Shown here: positions 42,936 through 53,919 of the stretch, one piece after another | Layout: each line of letters starts with the position of its first letter | Numbering within the stretch: the first letter of the stretch is position 1 | Assembly (NCBI GenBank): GCA_039583875.1 | Contig: CM077158.1 | Span: 243,397,447 to 243,461,446, forward strand | DNA from: Platanthera guangdongensis | Lineage: Eukaryota; Streptophyta; Magnoliopsida; Asparagales; Orchidaceae | Direction: 5' to 3' | Length of the DNA: 64,000 bases | The notes under the pieces: generated by a model | Seen by the model: the letters and a program-made list of their open reading frames with translations, nothing else | Told to the model about the DNA's origin: nothing | Database searches by the model: none | Translations under genes and position numbers: made by a program

Positions 42936-43622
42936 TGTAACGCCCCGAAACTCAAAAGAGCGACGAGAGGCGTTCCGGGCCAAATTTGGAATTTGGCAAG
43001 AGGTACACGGCCTGGGACACGGGCGTGTCCCAGGGCGTGTCGTTTTGGGTTCGACGTTTTGGCCGAGAGGTCAACGAAATTGGGTTCGACAATCGTCGAG
43101 CAGCAAACACGGCCCTGGACACGGGTGTGTCCCAGGGCGTGTCAGGCTAGTTCAAAGTTGGCTAAACGATCAGGCAAAAAACTGGGTTCGACGATCGTCG
43201 AGCAGCAGTTGATGATCTGGTCACAATGCTGCGTTCGACGATCGGGCCAGCTTTCTAGGTTCGACGATCGGGCCAGCTTTCTGGGTTCGACGATCGGGCC
43301 AACTATCTGTGTTCGACGATCGGGCCAGCTTTCTGGGTTCGGCTATCGGGACGCGTGTTCGTCGAACATGCAGCTTTCTGGGTTCGACGATCGGGCCATG
43401 GGTTCGACGATTGGGCCGCGTGTTCGACGATTTGGCCAGAGTTTTGCGTTCGACGATCGGGTTATTGATCTCCGTTCGACGATCTGGCAGCGGTCGACGA
43501 TCTTGGTTCGACGATCGTCGAGCGCGGGGCTGATTCTGGCGTGTCTGACTCGGTCGATGTGGAGTGTTGACGCTGGGGTTTTGGCGGGAGTTGACTAAAT
43601 GTCCTGACACAATTTTATTGGC
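42936..43622 (+). repeat. Truncated 5' LTR of gypsy-2
   Basis: Matches 48033-48719. Contains an 11-bp-arm, 2-bp-loop hairpin at 43011-43034 (CCTGGGACACG and its complement) and the CpG-rich minisatellite. Ends abruptly at the deletion junction 43622/43623. Confidence 0.9.
43185..43540 (+). repeat. 26-bp CpG-rich minisatellite in gypsy-2 5' LTR
   Basis: Units of the form TTCGACGATCGGGCCAGCTT repeat at 26-27 bp spacing (for example 43233, 43260, 43286, 43312), with shorter variants to 43540. Some units instead read TCGACGATCGTCGA, a perfect 14-bp palindrome. Confidence 0.9.
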
Positions 43623-44514
43623 AACCGAGAGACAGCTCAAACACGTCATGAGCTTTAATCCTCCGGTATTCTCGGGGTTTGGAACCTCATCTCAAGCTTA
43701 AGACTGTCTCTCCAGGGTGAAGAGAGTCTTAACAGCAGCAAAGACGGAAGAATGACAAATGACCACTATTGCTACGTTCCTTCTGGACGGTGAAGCGAGA
43801 TTATGGTGGGAAGGTTTGGAGCTGCATCTATTGAGAGGTAGGCAACTTATAGACGTCTCGATGGAGGAGTTCTCGAGACTGTTCTTGGCTAGGTACCTCC
43901 CTTCGACGCAGAGGATAACGTTGGAGAACGAGTTCCTAAAGTTGGTTCAAAGAGACAGTAGCGTGGATGAATATCTCCACGAATTTACTCGATTGAGTCG
44001 ATATGTTAGCTCCACCATCGCAGATGAGGAGAGCAAGACGAATCGATTCTATGAAGGGTTGAGAGATGATTTGAGGCTACTACTCTCGGGGCCGATGATG
44101 CAGGGTTTCTTGACCTTGGTCAACACGGCCCGGTCCTTGGAGAAGGACATGAAGAATGTTCAGGCAAAAAAAGTTTGGGTGATAAGAGATCTGAGTTCAA
44201 GGTGCCGACTACCTCAAAGTCTGGGTACCGTAAATCCTTTAAGAAGGCTAGGACTTCGGGTCCAGCTCCCTCTTCTGGTGCTTCTGGGGCGACTACGGGT
44301 CGTACCCCGGGTGCATGCTTTACTTGTGGAAAGACGGGGCACTTTGCCCGTGAATGTTGGAGCGGACGTCCCAAGTCAGAGCGAAAGCCGGGAGCAACTT
44401 ATGAAGAGAAGAGCAAGGCGGTGGAGTCAACCGCATCCCATTATGCTCCGGCCCAACCGAGGGTATATAATCTTGGCCAACAGGAGGCCGTCAAACAGGC
44501 GGATGTGTTGGCAG
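43623..44514 (+). pseudogene. gypsy-2 Gag, N-terminally truncated
   Basis: The frame starts within Gag (TERQLKHVMSFNPPVFSG), has stops near 43690 and 43752, then runs through DGEARLWWEGLELHLLRG, FSRLFLARYLPSTQR and LVQRDSSVDEYLHEFTRLSRY. A one-base shift in an A-run near 44165 precedes the CCHC knuckle CFTCGKTGHFAREC. The last codons before the putative intron donor at 44515 read DVLAG. About 95 N-terminal codons seen in gypsy-1 Gag are deleted. Confidence 0.88.
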
Positions 44515-44584
44515 GTAAAATTTAAATTTATAGCAAGTTATCTTTTAAATATTTGCTATGCACATGTTACCTTACCATTGCTTG

Positions 44585-47500
44585 TTTAAAATTTGTTTTG
44601 ATTTGTGAAAATCCAGCAAGAGCACTATTTGATACGGGAGCTTCACATTCTTTCTTGTCCGAAGGATTCATATCGCGCATCGGAGTACCTTCTTCGATGG
44701 TGAATGACAAGTTGGATGTGTTGTTGCCCAATGAGCGTTCGATGCGCGCGGATAGAATCTGTGGCGTGAAGATTCGAATTGGAAATCAAGAGTTCGATCT
44801 GCAAGCGTCGTTACTACCGTTGGTGGAGTTCGACGTTATATTTGGCATGGACTGGCTCTCGGAGCAGCGAGCCTATATTGATTGCGGTAGCAAGGAAGTC
44901 AAGCTGGGAGCAGGTCGTGAGACGACTTTCACGGGCTTGAAGGGGTCGAGCAAGACGTTGATGTCTGCTCTTCAGGTGGTGAAGGCGGTTCGTGCCGGTG
45001 CAGAACTGTTCTTTTCACTAGTGGAGGTTGCAAAGCCTAAGACCGCGTTGGATAGTATATCAGTGGTAGCTGAGTACCCTGATGTGTTCCCCGCAGATCT
45101 TCCTGGAGCCCTGCCTCAACGGGAGATAGATTTCACGATTGAGCTAGTGCCAGGTGCAAAGCCTGTGTCACGCTCTCCATATCGGCTAGCGCCTAAGGAA
45201 ATGGCGGAGCTGAAGGTTCAAATGCAAGAGTTGTTGGAGCAAGGGTATGTGCGTCCAAGTTCTTCGCCTTGGAGCGCGCCGGTCCTCTTTGTTAAGAAGA
45301 AGGACGGAAGCTTGAGGCTATGTATTGATTATCGGGAGCTCAACAAGTTGACGGAAAAGAACAAGTACCCGATCCCCCGGATTGATGATCTATTCGATCA
45401 GTTAGTCGGGTCGACGGTGTACTCAAAGTTGGACATCAAGTCCGGGTACTATCAGCTGCGAATAAGGGAGAGTGATATCCCGAAGACAATGTTCAGTACG
45501 AGATACGAGCATTACGAGTTTACGGTCATGTCATTTGGGCTGACTAATGCGCCGTCAGTGTTCATGGATTTGATGAACAGGACCTTCGGGGAGTACTTGG
45601 ACTATTTTGTTATCATCTTCATTGACGATATTTTGGTGTACTCGCAAAGTGTGGAAGATCACTTCAAGCATCTTCATTTGGTTTTGGAGACGCTAAAGAG
45701 GAATCAATTGTACACCAAGTTCTCAAAGTACGAGTTTTGGTTGTCCTCAGTGGCGTTCCTCGGTCATATAGTGAGTGGGGAAGGTATTGCAGTGGATCCG
45801 GCGAAGATTGTTGCGATACGGGAGTGGCCTGAGCTTGCTACGGTAGTGGAAGCTCGGAGCTTTCTGGGGCTTGCCGGCTATTATAGGCGCTTTGTAGAGA
45901 ACTTCTCGCGGATAGCGTTACCTCTCACTACTTTGACGAGGAAGGAGCAGAAGTTTGTTTGGACGCCGTAGTGCGCTCGAGCTTTTGATGAGTTGAAATG
46001 TCAGTTGACCACGACGCCTGTGCTGAGTTCGCCGAGTGGGACCGAAGGTTATGAGATTTATAGTGACGCTTCGGGCAGCGGTTTGGGTTGCGTGCTACTG
46101 CAACATGGAAGTGTGATAGCTTATGGCTCGAGACAGCTGAAAGTGCACGAGAGGAATTATCCGGTCCATGACTTGGAGTTAGCGGCCGTGATTTTTGCCT
46201 TAAAGCTGTGGAGACATTATTTGTACGGTGTGAAGATTGATATCTACACCGATCACAAGAGCCTGAAGTATTTGATTGATCAGAAAGATCTGAATATGCG
46301 ACAACGTAGATGGATGAAGTTCCTGTGGGACTATACATTCAAGATCCACTACGTGCCTGGTAAAGGTAATGCAGTTGCAGACGAGTTAAGTTGCCGAGCC
46401 CCAGTTCAAGCCAATTGGCTGTCGATCCATGACGAGCGGTTGGTTCGGGAGTTGGATGCGTTGGAGATTGTTTGTGTAGATAAGCAGTCAAGTGCTGAAG
46501 CACTCTTGAATTGGACTGAAGTTCAATATGACCTGGCTGATCCGATTCGGCAGACTTTGGATTTGGATGGCCACATGAAGCAACTCATGATAGAGGCTCT
46601 GGATGGGTCAAATTTCCAATATGAAGTTATGAATGGATTGCTTTGAAAAGACGGTCGTCTTTGCGTCCCAAGTGTGGGCAGTTTGCGGGTGGATTTGTTG
46701 TACGAGGCACACCATACCAAGTACTTGATCACCCGGGGAGCACAAAGATGTACCACGACGTGAAGAAACTGTTTTGGTGGCCGGGTTTGAAGAATGATGT
46801 GGCGCTCTACGTGGCGAAGTGCCAAACTTGCGCCTTGGTGAAGGCGGAGTGCCAAAAGTCGGGAGGATTTCTGAAGTTCTTGCCTATTCCGGAGTGGAAA
46901 TTCGACGACATCACTATGGACTTTGTGCACGGTTTGCCAAGGTCACAAAAGGGGAACGACGCTATCTGGGTGGTCGTAGATCGGCTAACGAAAGTGTCGC
47001 ATTTCATTCCGCATAGGAAGGATGATCCGGTGGAAAAGTTGGCAAAGTTATATGTGGATAATATAGTACGGCTTCATGGTGTGCCCCGCAGCATCGTGAG
47101 TGACCGAGATGGGCGGTTCACGTCCAATGATTGGAGGCTAGTGCAGCAAATGTTGGGAACAAAGTTAAAATTTAGCACAACCTTCCATCCGCAAACAGAT
47201 GGGCAGACCGAGAGGGTCAATAGGACTATGGAAGACATGCTCCGCATGTGTGTCTTGGACTTTGGAAAGCAATGAGAAGACCATCTTTATTTTGTGGAAT
47301 TTGCGTACAACAATAGCTACCAGGCGAGTATCCAAATGACGCCCTTCGAGGCCCTTTATGGTAGAAGATGTCGCATGTCGTTGTCCTGGTTGGAAACAGG
47401 TGAGTCAAAGTTGTACAAGTGTCAAGAGGTGGAAGATGCTACTTCATTGGTGCGAACCATTCGGGAGAGATTGCTTATCGCTCAGGACCGGCAAGCGAAG

Positions 47501-47992
47501 TACTATAATGCCAAGCACAGGAACGTGGATTTCGCTGTGGGCAACTGGGTGTACTTAAAGATCAAGCCGTTCGAGGGTGTCTCGCGGGTGCGACGATTGA
47601 AAAAGCTAAGCCCGAGGTACCTTGAGCCGTTTGAGGTTCTGGAGCGGGTTGGTGAAGCAGCCTATCGATTGAAGCTATCGGTGGAGCTTAGTGGTTTACA
47701 TGATGTATTTCATATATCGGTGCTACGGAAGGCGGTGCAAGAGCCTACACAAGTGATCGCGGTTGATCAAGTGCCAATTGATAGTGGGTTGACGACAAAG
47801 GTCAAGCCCGTGCGGATTGAAGACTCGGAAGTCAAGCGGCTATGCAATAAAGAGATCAGGATGGTCAAGGTCCGATGAGACAATTGCGGTCGTGAGGAGC
47901 TCTCTTGGGAGCGAGAGCAGACTATGCTTGACGAGTATCCGGAGTTGTTCCGCTCAGGTACAAATTTTAGTTTTGTGCTTATCTTTCCTTTA
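44585..47992 (+). pseudogene. gypsy-2 pol: protease, RT, RNase H, integrase
   Basis: Protease [17 protein letters not shown] with [20 protein letters not shown] and [11 protein letters not shown]; RNase [14 protein letters not shown] and [10 protein letters not shown]; zinc-binding HHTKYL...CQTCALVKAEC; integrase MDFVHGLPRS, VDRLTKVSHFIP and FHPQTDGQTER; tail GLHDVFHISVLRKAV ending DEYPELFRSG. Protease to RNase H start is open over 470 codons. Lesions: TAG 45969, TGA 46644, a one-base deletion near 46730, TGA 47273 and TGA 47876, the last two at conserved Trp positions. The acceptor expected for the gag-pol intron (44588-44589) reads AA instead of AG. Confidence 0.92.
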
Positions 47993-48019
47993 TGAAATTT
48001 CATAGACGAAATTATTTTA

Positions 48020-48032
48020 ATAGGAAGAGAGT
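48020..48032 (+). other. Polypurine tract of gypsy-2
   Basis: AGGAAGAGAG lies directly before the 3' LTR start at 48033. Confidence 0.75.
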
Positions 48033-50330
48033 TGTAACGCACCGAAACTCAAAAGAGCGACGAGAGGCGTTCCGGGACAAATTTGGAATTTGGCAGGAGG
48101 TACACGGCCTGGGACACGGGCGTGTCCCAGGGCGTGTCGTGTTGGGTTCGACGTTTTGGTCGAGAGGTCGACGAAATTGGGTTCGACAATCGTCGAGTAG
48201 CAAACACGGCCCTGGACACGGGCGTGTCTCAGGACGTGTCGGGCTAGTTCAAAGTTGGCTAAACGATCAGGCAGAAAACTGGGTTCGACGATCGTCGAGC
48301 AGCGGTCGACGATCTGGTCACAATGCTGTGTTCGACGATCGGGCCAGCTTTCTGGGTTCGACGATCGGGCCAGCTTTCTGGGTTCGACGATCGGGCCAGC
48401 TATCTGTGTTCAACGATCGGGCCAGCTTTCTGGGTTCGACTATCGGGCCGCGTGTTCGTCGAACATGCAGCTTTTTAGGTTCGATGATCGGGCCGTGGGT
48501 TCGACGATCGGGCCGCGCGTTCGACGATTTGGCCAGAGTTTTGCGTTCGACGATCGGACTATTGATCTCCGTTCGACGATCTGGCAGCGGTTGACGATCT
48601 TGGTTCGACGATCGTCAAGCGCGGGGCTGATTCTGGCGTGTTTGACTCAGTCGACGCGGAGTGTTGACGCTGGGGTTTTGGCGGGAGTTGACTAAATGTC
48701 CTGACACAATTTTATTGGCCGCGGACGTGTCTTGCTCCGGATTGGTGAGCCATGCAGTGTTTAACCCTATTTGTCCAGGTTAGACCTGAATCGTGTCCGT
48801 GCATCCCTTTTGGTGGGATCCGACGGCTGTGGTTATCCTGAAAGGATTATACCAGATAGAAAGGGTTTCAAAACCATTATTTTTCCTGTCGTGGTTCTCT
48901 GTTAAATCCTAGAGAGAGGGGAGAGCAAAGGAGAAAGAAGAAGCTTAGATCCAGTCTTTGGAGGAGTTTTAGAGCTCCAAATCGCGAGCCGACTTCGGAT
49001 CTACGAAGGCAAGGAGATTGTAGTGTTTTTCATCCGCGTACTTTTCCATGGCGCCAAGGAAGAACGCTAGGGTAACGATTCTCTACTTGAGCATGTGAAG
49101 CTCTCCTTCTTTTGCATAGGAAGCCCGCTCTCGCGAGTTTGCGGTGAGTTGGAGGCGTTCCTTCGGGTAGATATGTGAAGTCCCCGTTGTGTAGAGTCCG
49201 TAATCGAGAACAGACATAGGTATGATGTGTGAAGCTTATCCGGACATGTTGGTCTGGATCGATGATGTTGCATTGCATAAATGCCGGAGAAGACTCCGTG
49301 CGAATGTTTGTTTTTCGGGTTTTCTACGTGTTAGATAACAACAGGGAGCATTGGGGATTAACCCTAAGGTGCACCCGGAAAACTGGGCGGATACGTGATC
49401 TTGCCAACTTGGTGGCCTGAGAGCCAACTCGAACATAACCGGGTTATGTGAAGTTTGTGATGGAAACGAGACTCATGAGAAGTTTGACCCGCGCATATGG
49501 CTTAAATTATCGTTGCAATGTGAGCACGGGTTAGGCGGAACCGTACCCGTTTTATGTCGTTCGGTTAGAGCCATTGGCATAGATGAGGGTCTTCAGCGGT
49601 CTATGACTTAAATTGACGTGACGCATGCCAAGAAGACAAAATGCTCATAGTTTGGCTGTCAAAGTGGCAGTGGTGAGTCCAGAATGTCTATGACTTAAAT
49701 TGACGTGACATTGGCCGGTTCACCGAGAATGTGCCCTGAGTGCACGGGGCGTGTGGTCGTGCGTGCTAACGCCTGTGATGCAATGTATATATTTATATAC
49801 TGCTTGGTTATGCTAATAAACTGCAGGGAAGGAGCATCGCCGCCCCGAACTGGGGGCGTGATCGTTATAATTTGGTCAGCATTGCTGACCGTTGCTTTTG
49901 TTTGCCACCGTGCGGTGGTTTGTTGCTTGGAGGTGCTGCTGAACCAAGCAGTCAATAGCGGGCTAAAACCCAAATTGCGAAGCCGGCCCTCGAAGGCCTA
50001 ATTGAAGTGTTTACTTGCTTTTGCTCATGTGTGACCGACCTGCGTGTCGTGGTATGAAAAACATGTAATAAGAGTAAACTATCTGTAAGGCCTTAAAGTT
50101 AGTACTTGTGTATGTACTTCATTCCTATTTGACTTGTTAGTGGACATTCATGCTTGTTGGGTTTTTTAATTGCAACTTATAAAACTGCTTCCGCTAGAAT
50201 GCTCTGTGTAGTACGTTGGATTGGTTGGATGATTTCCATTGAGTAACCACCCGGTCTGTCTGTGTTATATGGCGTCGGACTCCGGCCGGATCTACTGCTA
50301 TATGCTATGTGACGGATAGGGGGTGTTACA
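48033..50330 (+). repeat. 3' LTR of gypsy-2 (complete, 2298 bp)
   Basis: Starts TGTAACGCACC, ends GGGGGTGTTACA. The first 690 bp match the truncated 5' LTR, including hairpin and minisatellite (48280-48640). The last part (about 49800-50330) is homologous, in element orientation, to the corresponding part of the gypsy-1 LTRs, while the 5' parts of the two families differ. Confidence 0.92.
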
Positions 50331-50344
50331 ACTCTTACCACTCA

Positions 50345-50790
50345 CTTTTCTCCTTTTTTTTCTTTCTTTCTTTTAGTAGGTCGATTAATGGAATTTGATA
50401 TCGAAAATTCTTCATCACCAGTACTACCAGTATTTATTTCATTATTGTCTGTATTTGAGTCTATAGTTCTCTGTTGACTGATAAAGTTAGAATCTAAAGG
50501 TTATGACATGTCAATATTCTGAGAGTTCATACATTTTAAAGATCCAGATGTATCCTTTCACTTTTCTGTATTTTTCAAGATACACCAAACATGTTCAAAC
50601 AAGAAGCATTTCTTCTTGTTCGAGTCGTCGCCATATACTTTTTTTTGCTTAATTGAGTTACAAAAAAATATTATTATAATAACATATAAATTGATGAATA
50701 TAATATTTAAAATATAAATAAATACATACAATATCAAGTTCAAATGCATCGCTGAGGGTTCGTTGCTCAATTTTTCGAATACATCTTCAA
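50345..50790 (-). pseudogene. Harbinger ORF1 remnant, 5' part
   Basis: Minus-strand coding pieces: VRLENFEDVFEKLSNEPSAM near 50800-50745, a probable intron, then KKCFLFEHVWCILKNTEK (50615-50561), which matches the FxFxHCWxILK block of the trihelix/NAM-associated ORF1 protein of PIF/Harbinger elements. It ends with a basic TKRKKEKKGEK stretch at the gypsy-2 insertion site. Stops are present. With the divergent transposase at 52030 this makes a two-gene Harbinger element. Confidence 0.6.
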
Positions 50791-51119
50791 AATTTTCTAG
50801 TCTTACTTGCTAAAAACGACCAACGACAAGAGAGATTTTGGGGTTTTCTTTTGTAAACAAGCATTAGGTTTTGTCTTGTGAAATATGAGTGAAACTCTTT
50901 CCTACATCTTGTGATTTTTTGTATTACTCCCTATAATCAGATCTTTTGGGACTTCAAGCCAAATATAACATAATGCTTGATCTTCTTTATGAGAGAATAC
51001 TAGTTCATGGCTGGAAGACATGATGGAAACTAAAGCAAATAGATAGTGTTTGATTTTGAAAAAATAGTGTTAGGTACTTATAGATCCATGTGGAGAACGT
51101 GATGTGTAAGTGAAAAAAA

Positions 51120-51790
51120 TCCAAAGCATAACATGATTGATGATGAGAAAATGACCTATGAGTGGAGAAAGAATCCAATGCTAAAATAAAAACAAAACTC
51201 AGGAATTAATGAATGATATGATTGATAAATTAAAAGTGATGCGTGAGTGCAGAAAGAATCCAATGCTGAGATAAAAACAAAGCATTGAAATTGATGCATG
51301 ACATGATTGATGAGAAAAAAATGAGGTGTGAGTGGAGAAAGAATCCAATATTGAGATAAAAATAAAGCTTCAGAATTGATACATGACATGATTGATGAGT
51401 TGAAAGTGATGCGTGAGTGGAGAAAGAATCCAATGATGAGATAATAAAGCTCCAAAATTAATGAGGAAAAAATGAGGCATCAGTGGAGAAAGAATTTAAT
51501 ACTAAGAAAAAATAAAGCTTCGAAAATGATGAGTTGAAAGAGATGTGAGTGAAAAAAAATCTAATGCTGAGATAAAAATAAAACTCTCGAATTGATGCAT
51601 AATATGAATGATGAAGAGAAAGTGACGTGTGAGGGCAAACAGAATCCAATGCTGGGATAAAAATAAAGCTCCAGAATTGATGCAAGACATGATTGACGAG
51701 TTGAAATGGATGTGTGAGTGTAGAAGAAATCCAATGCTAGAATAAAAATAAATTCTAGAATTGATGCATAATATGATTGATAAAGACAAT
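51120..51790. repeat. 85-bp tandem repeat array, 8 units
   Basis: The core GAATCCAATG (or variant) recurs at about 51171, 51256, 51341, 51426, 51492, 51558, 51642 and 51727: spacings 85, 85, 85, 66, 66, 84 and 85. Two adjacent units share the same-size loss of about 19 bp. The array lies between the divergent Harbinger ORF1 and transposase, where the promoter region would be. Confidence 0.9.
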
Positions 51791-52029
51791 ACTTTCATAA
51801 CAATCTATAAAACATCACTTCCGACTAACCACATGTACTTCGCTCGTACAAAAAATGAACTATGAAGCATGGTACTATACATGGTCACGTGATAATCAAT
51901 CGGGGAGGATTGAAGGTAACACTATAATATGAAATGATTACTTCTCTGAGCATCCTACATATGAGGAAACATTTTTTTGAAGAAAATTTTCACATGTAGA
52001 AGAATCTTTTTCTTCGCATTGTCGACGTA

Positions 52030-52985
52030 GTGCAAGAGCATGATAATTTTTTCATTCAAAAGAAGGATGATGTTGGTAAGCTTGCACTGTCCACTTTGCA
52101 AAAAATTATAGCAGGATTTTGTATGTTGACATATGAAACATCAGTTGATAATTATGATGAATATATTCTAATTGGTGAGTCAACTGTGATTCAATGCTTG
52201 AAGAGATTTTGCAGAAAACTTGTATATATGTACATAAATAAATATTTGAGATATCTCAATGTGAATGATGTAACATGATTATTACAAAGGATGAAGAACA
52301 AAGGTTTCAAGGGATGATGAGAAGTCTAGATTGTATGTATTGATAATGGAAGAACTGCCCAACAACATGTGTACACCAATATTCAGGATGTCATAGTGAG
52401 GCAACAATCATTCTTGAGGCAATAACATTGTATGACTTGTGGATATGCCACACATATTTTGGTTTACTTTGCTATAACAATGATGTCAATGTCTTGCATT
52501 CATCCATTTATTGGTCAACTTAGCATAAGGTATTACGCCTACTACTCATTATACAATCATGAGAAAAATTATGATACTGGTTATTACTTAGAGGACAAAA
52601 TATATCTGAAATGGTCAACACTAGTTCAAACTATTTCTCAGTCATAAGATAAGAAAACAAACCTCGCAATGATGAAAAAACATGTCAAAAAGATATAAAA
52701 CGAGCATTCAAAATTCTTCAATCACGGTTTGTAATTATTAAGATGTCATGTTGTTTTTATGATAAATATATGTTACATGATATCACGACTGTTTACATTA
52801 TAATACACAATATGATTGTCGAAGACGAGTGATATGAAAATGAATATGTCGTTATTTCTACACCACTCACTCAGAATGTTGAAGAGATGGACACATGTGA
52901 AGCCGAAAAATTTCGTTAGTTGCTAAAGCGGCATAGAAAGATCAAAGACAGAGATACACATCTTTACTTTGAAATGCATTGATTA
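52030..52985 (+). pseudogene. PIF/Harbinger (HARBI1/ALP1-like) DDE transposase, decayed
   Basis: Across frames one reads LSTLQKIIAGFCMLTYETSVDN, YDEYILIGESTVIQCLKRFCRK, a degraded MRSLDCM (first Asp of the DDE triad in plant homologues), WKNCPTT, EATIILEAITLYDLW (second catalytic region), and RAFKILQSRFVII (third acidic region, Glu replaced or shifted), ending HNMIVEDE. These are the ordered blocks of plant Harbinger nucleases. Many stops and shifts. ORF1 is divergent on the other side of the 85-bp array. Confidence 0.8.
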
Positions 52986-53919
52986 AACATTTGTGTGCAT
53001 GACATGACAATGAAACAATGTAATTTTGAAAATTTTATGGATATTAATTTAAATATATTTTGATTTATGTGCATGTTAAATTCCAAAAACGTCTTCTCAT
53101 CTTTTTTGTATGATAAATAATAATTAAAAAGTATTCGATATTAGTCTCAGTTTGTAAGTCTCAAAAATATGATTTTATTGATATATTTTATGTCATAATT
53201 GAAATAGTATATTAGTAGTCATAAAAATTATAGAGTAATACACAAGTTTTATAAATAAACTAAATAAATAATTAAAAAAATAAATAATTAAAAAAATAAA
53301 TGTCACATCCACATTTTCTCTCCGTTTACTTTAAATTTAGACGTGAAGAGAGAGAATCAGTATTTATGCAGACATCTTTGTCAATCGATTGGAAGAATTT
53401 ATTCTTGCAAAAGTAACGATTTCGAAAAAATAGCAATCCGTTGGGAATGCTCTAAAGAGTCATTGCCAACAACGCCTCTAAGTGACTCTAACAATACATA
53501 TTGAAATGTTATGAGCGAGCTTCAGGGCTTGGTGCACTAGGCTCGGGTCAGTCCTGGTCCAAGCCCAAGAAGGGACTATTGTCGGTGCCTACCCTTGGCC
53601 TGGCTCGGGCATCAGGCCGGACATTGCTTATCGGGTCAAACCTGTGCCAGACAGGCCCGCCCAAGCCCAATCCTAATCGAGCTTTTGAGGGCCAGGCCCA
53701 AGCAGGCTTTCCGGGCCCATATTTCCTGTGCTTCTCTAGATCTAAAACCTCAGTGGGGGGAGAAAGAGACTGTGACAGTAGAAGATAGCAAAGCTTCAAC
53801 GGCAAGAGAAGGAAAGCTCGCCGGCAGAACTCCGGCGCCGGCACTTCCATTTCTCGACTATCCACCAATCGAACGCATAAAGTGAGGCTCAGGGAGGCGA
53901 TCCCAATCGGAGCGGAGCG
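52986..53919. other. Harbinger end and STELLO upstream region
   Basis: 53255-53305 has short TAAATAATTAAAAAAA tandem copies. GAGGCGTTGTTGGC, read on the minus strand at about 53478-53465, resembles GAGCGTCGTTGG at 41871 and may be the terminal inverted repeat of the outer Harbinger element; weak. 53515-53705 is a GGCCCAAGCCC-rich dispersed repeat. 53710-53919 is the likely STELLO leader; no clear TATA box. Confidence 0.35.

Larger units (their letters stand above)
42936..50330 (+). mobile_element. Ty3/gypsy retrotransposon (gypsy-2) with internal deletion
   Basis: Flanked by ACTCT (42931-42935 and 50331-50335), starting TGTAACGCC and ending GTGTTACA. The 3' LTR (48033-50330) is complete. The 5' LTR keeps only its first 687 bp (42936-43622) and then jumps into gag, so the rest of the LTR, the primer-binding site and the gag start are gone. 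Pol is related to gypsy-1 and the 3' halves of the two LTRs are alike, so both belong to one clade. It is inserted in a Harbinger ORF1. Confidence 0.93.

Noticed and set aside
51156..51798. Several minus-strand frames with SFSTHASL-type repeats
   Set aside because: Shadows of the 85-bp array.
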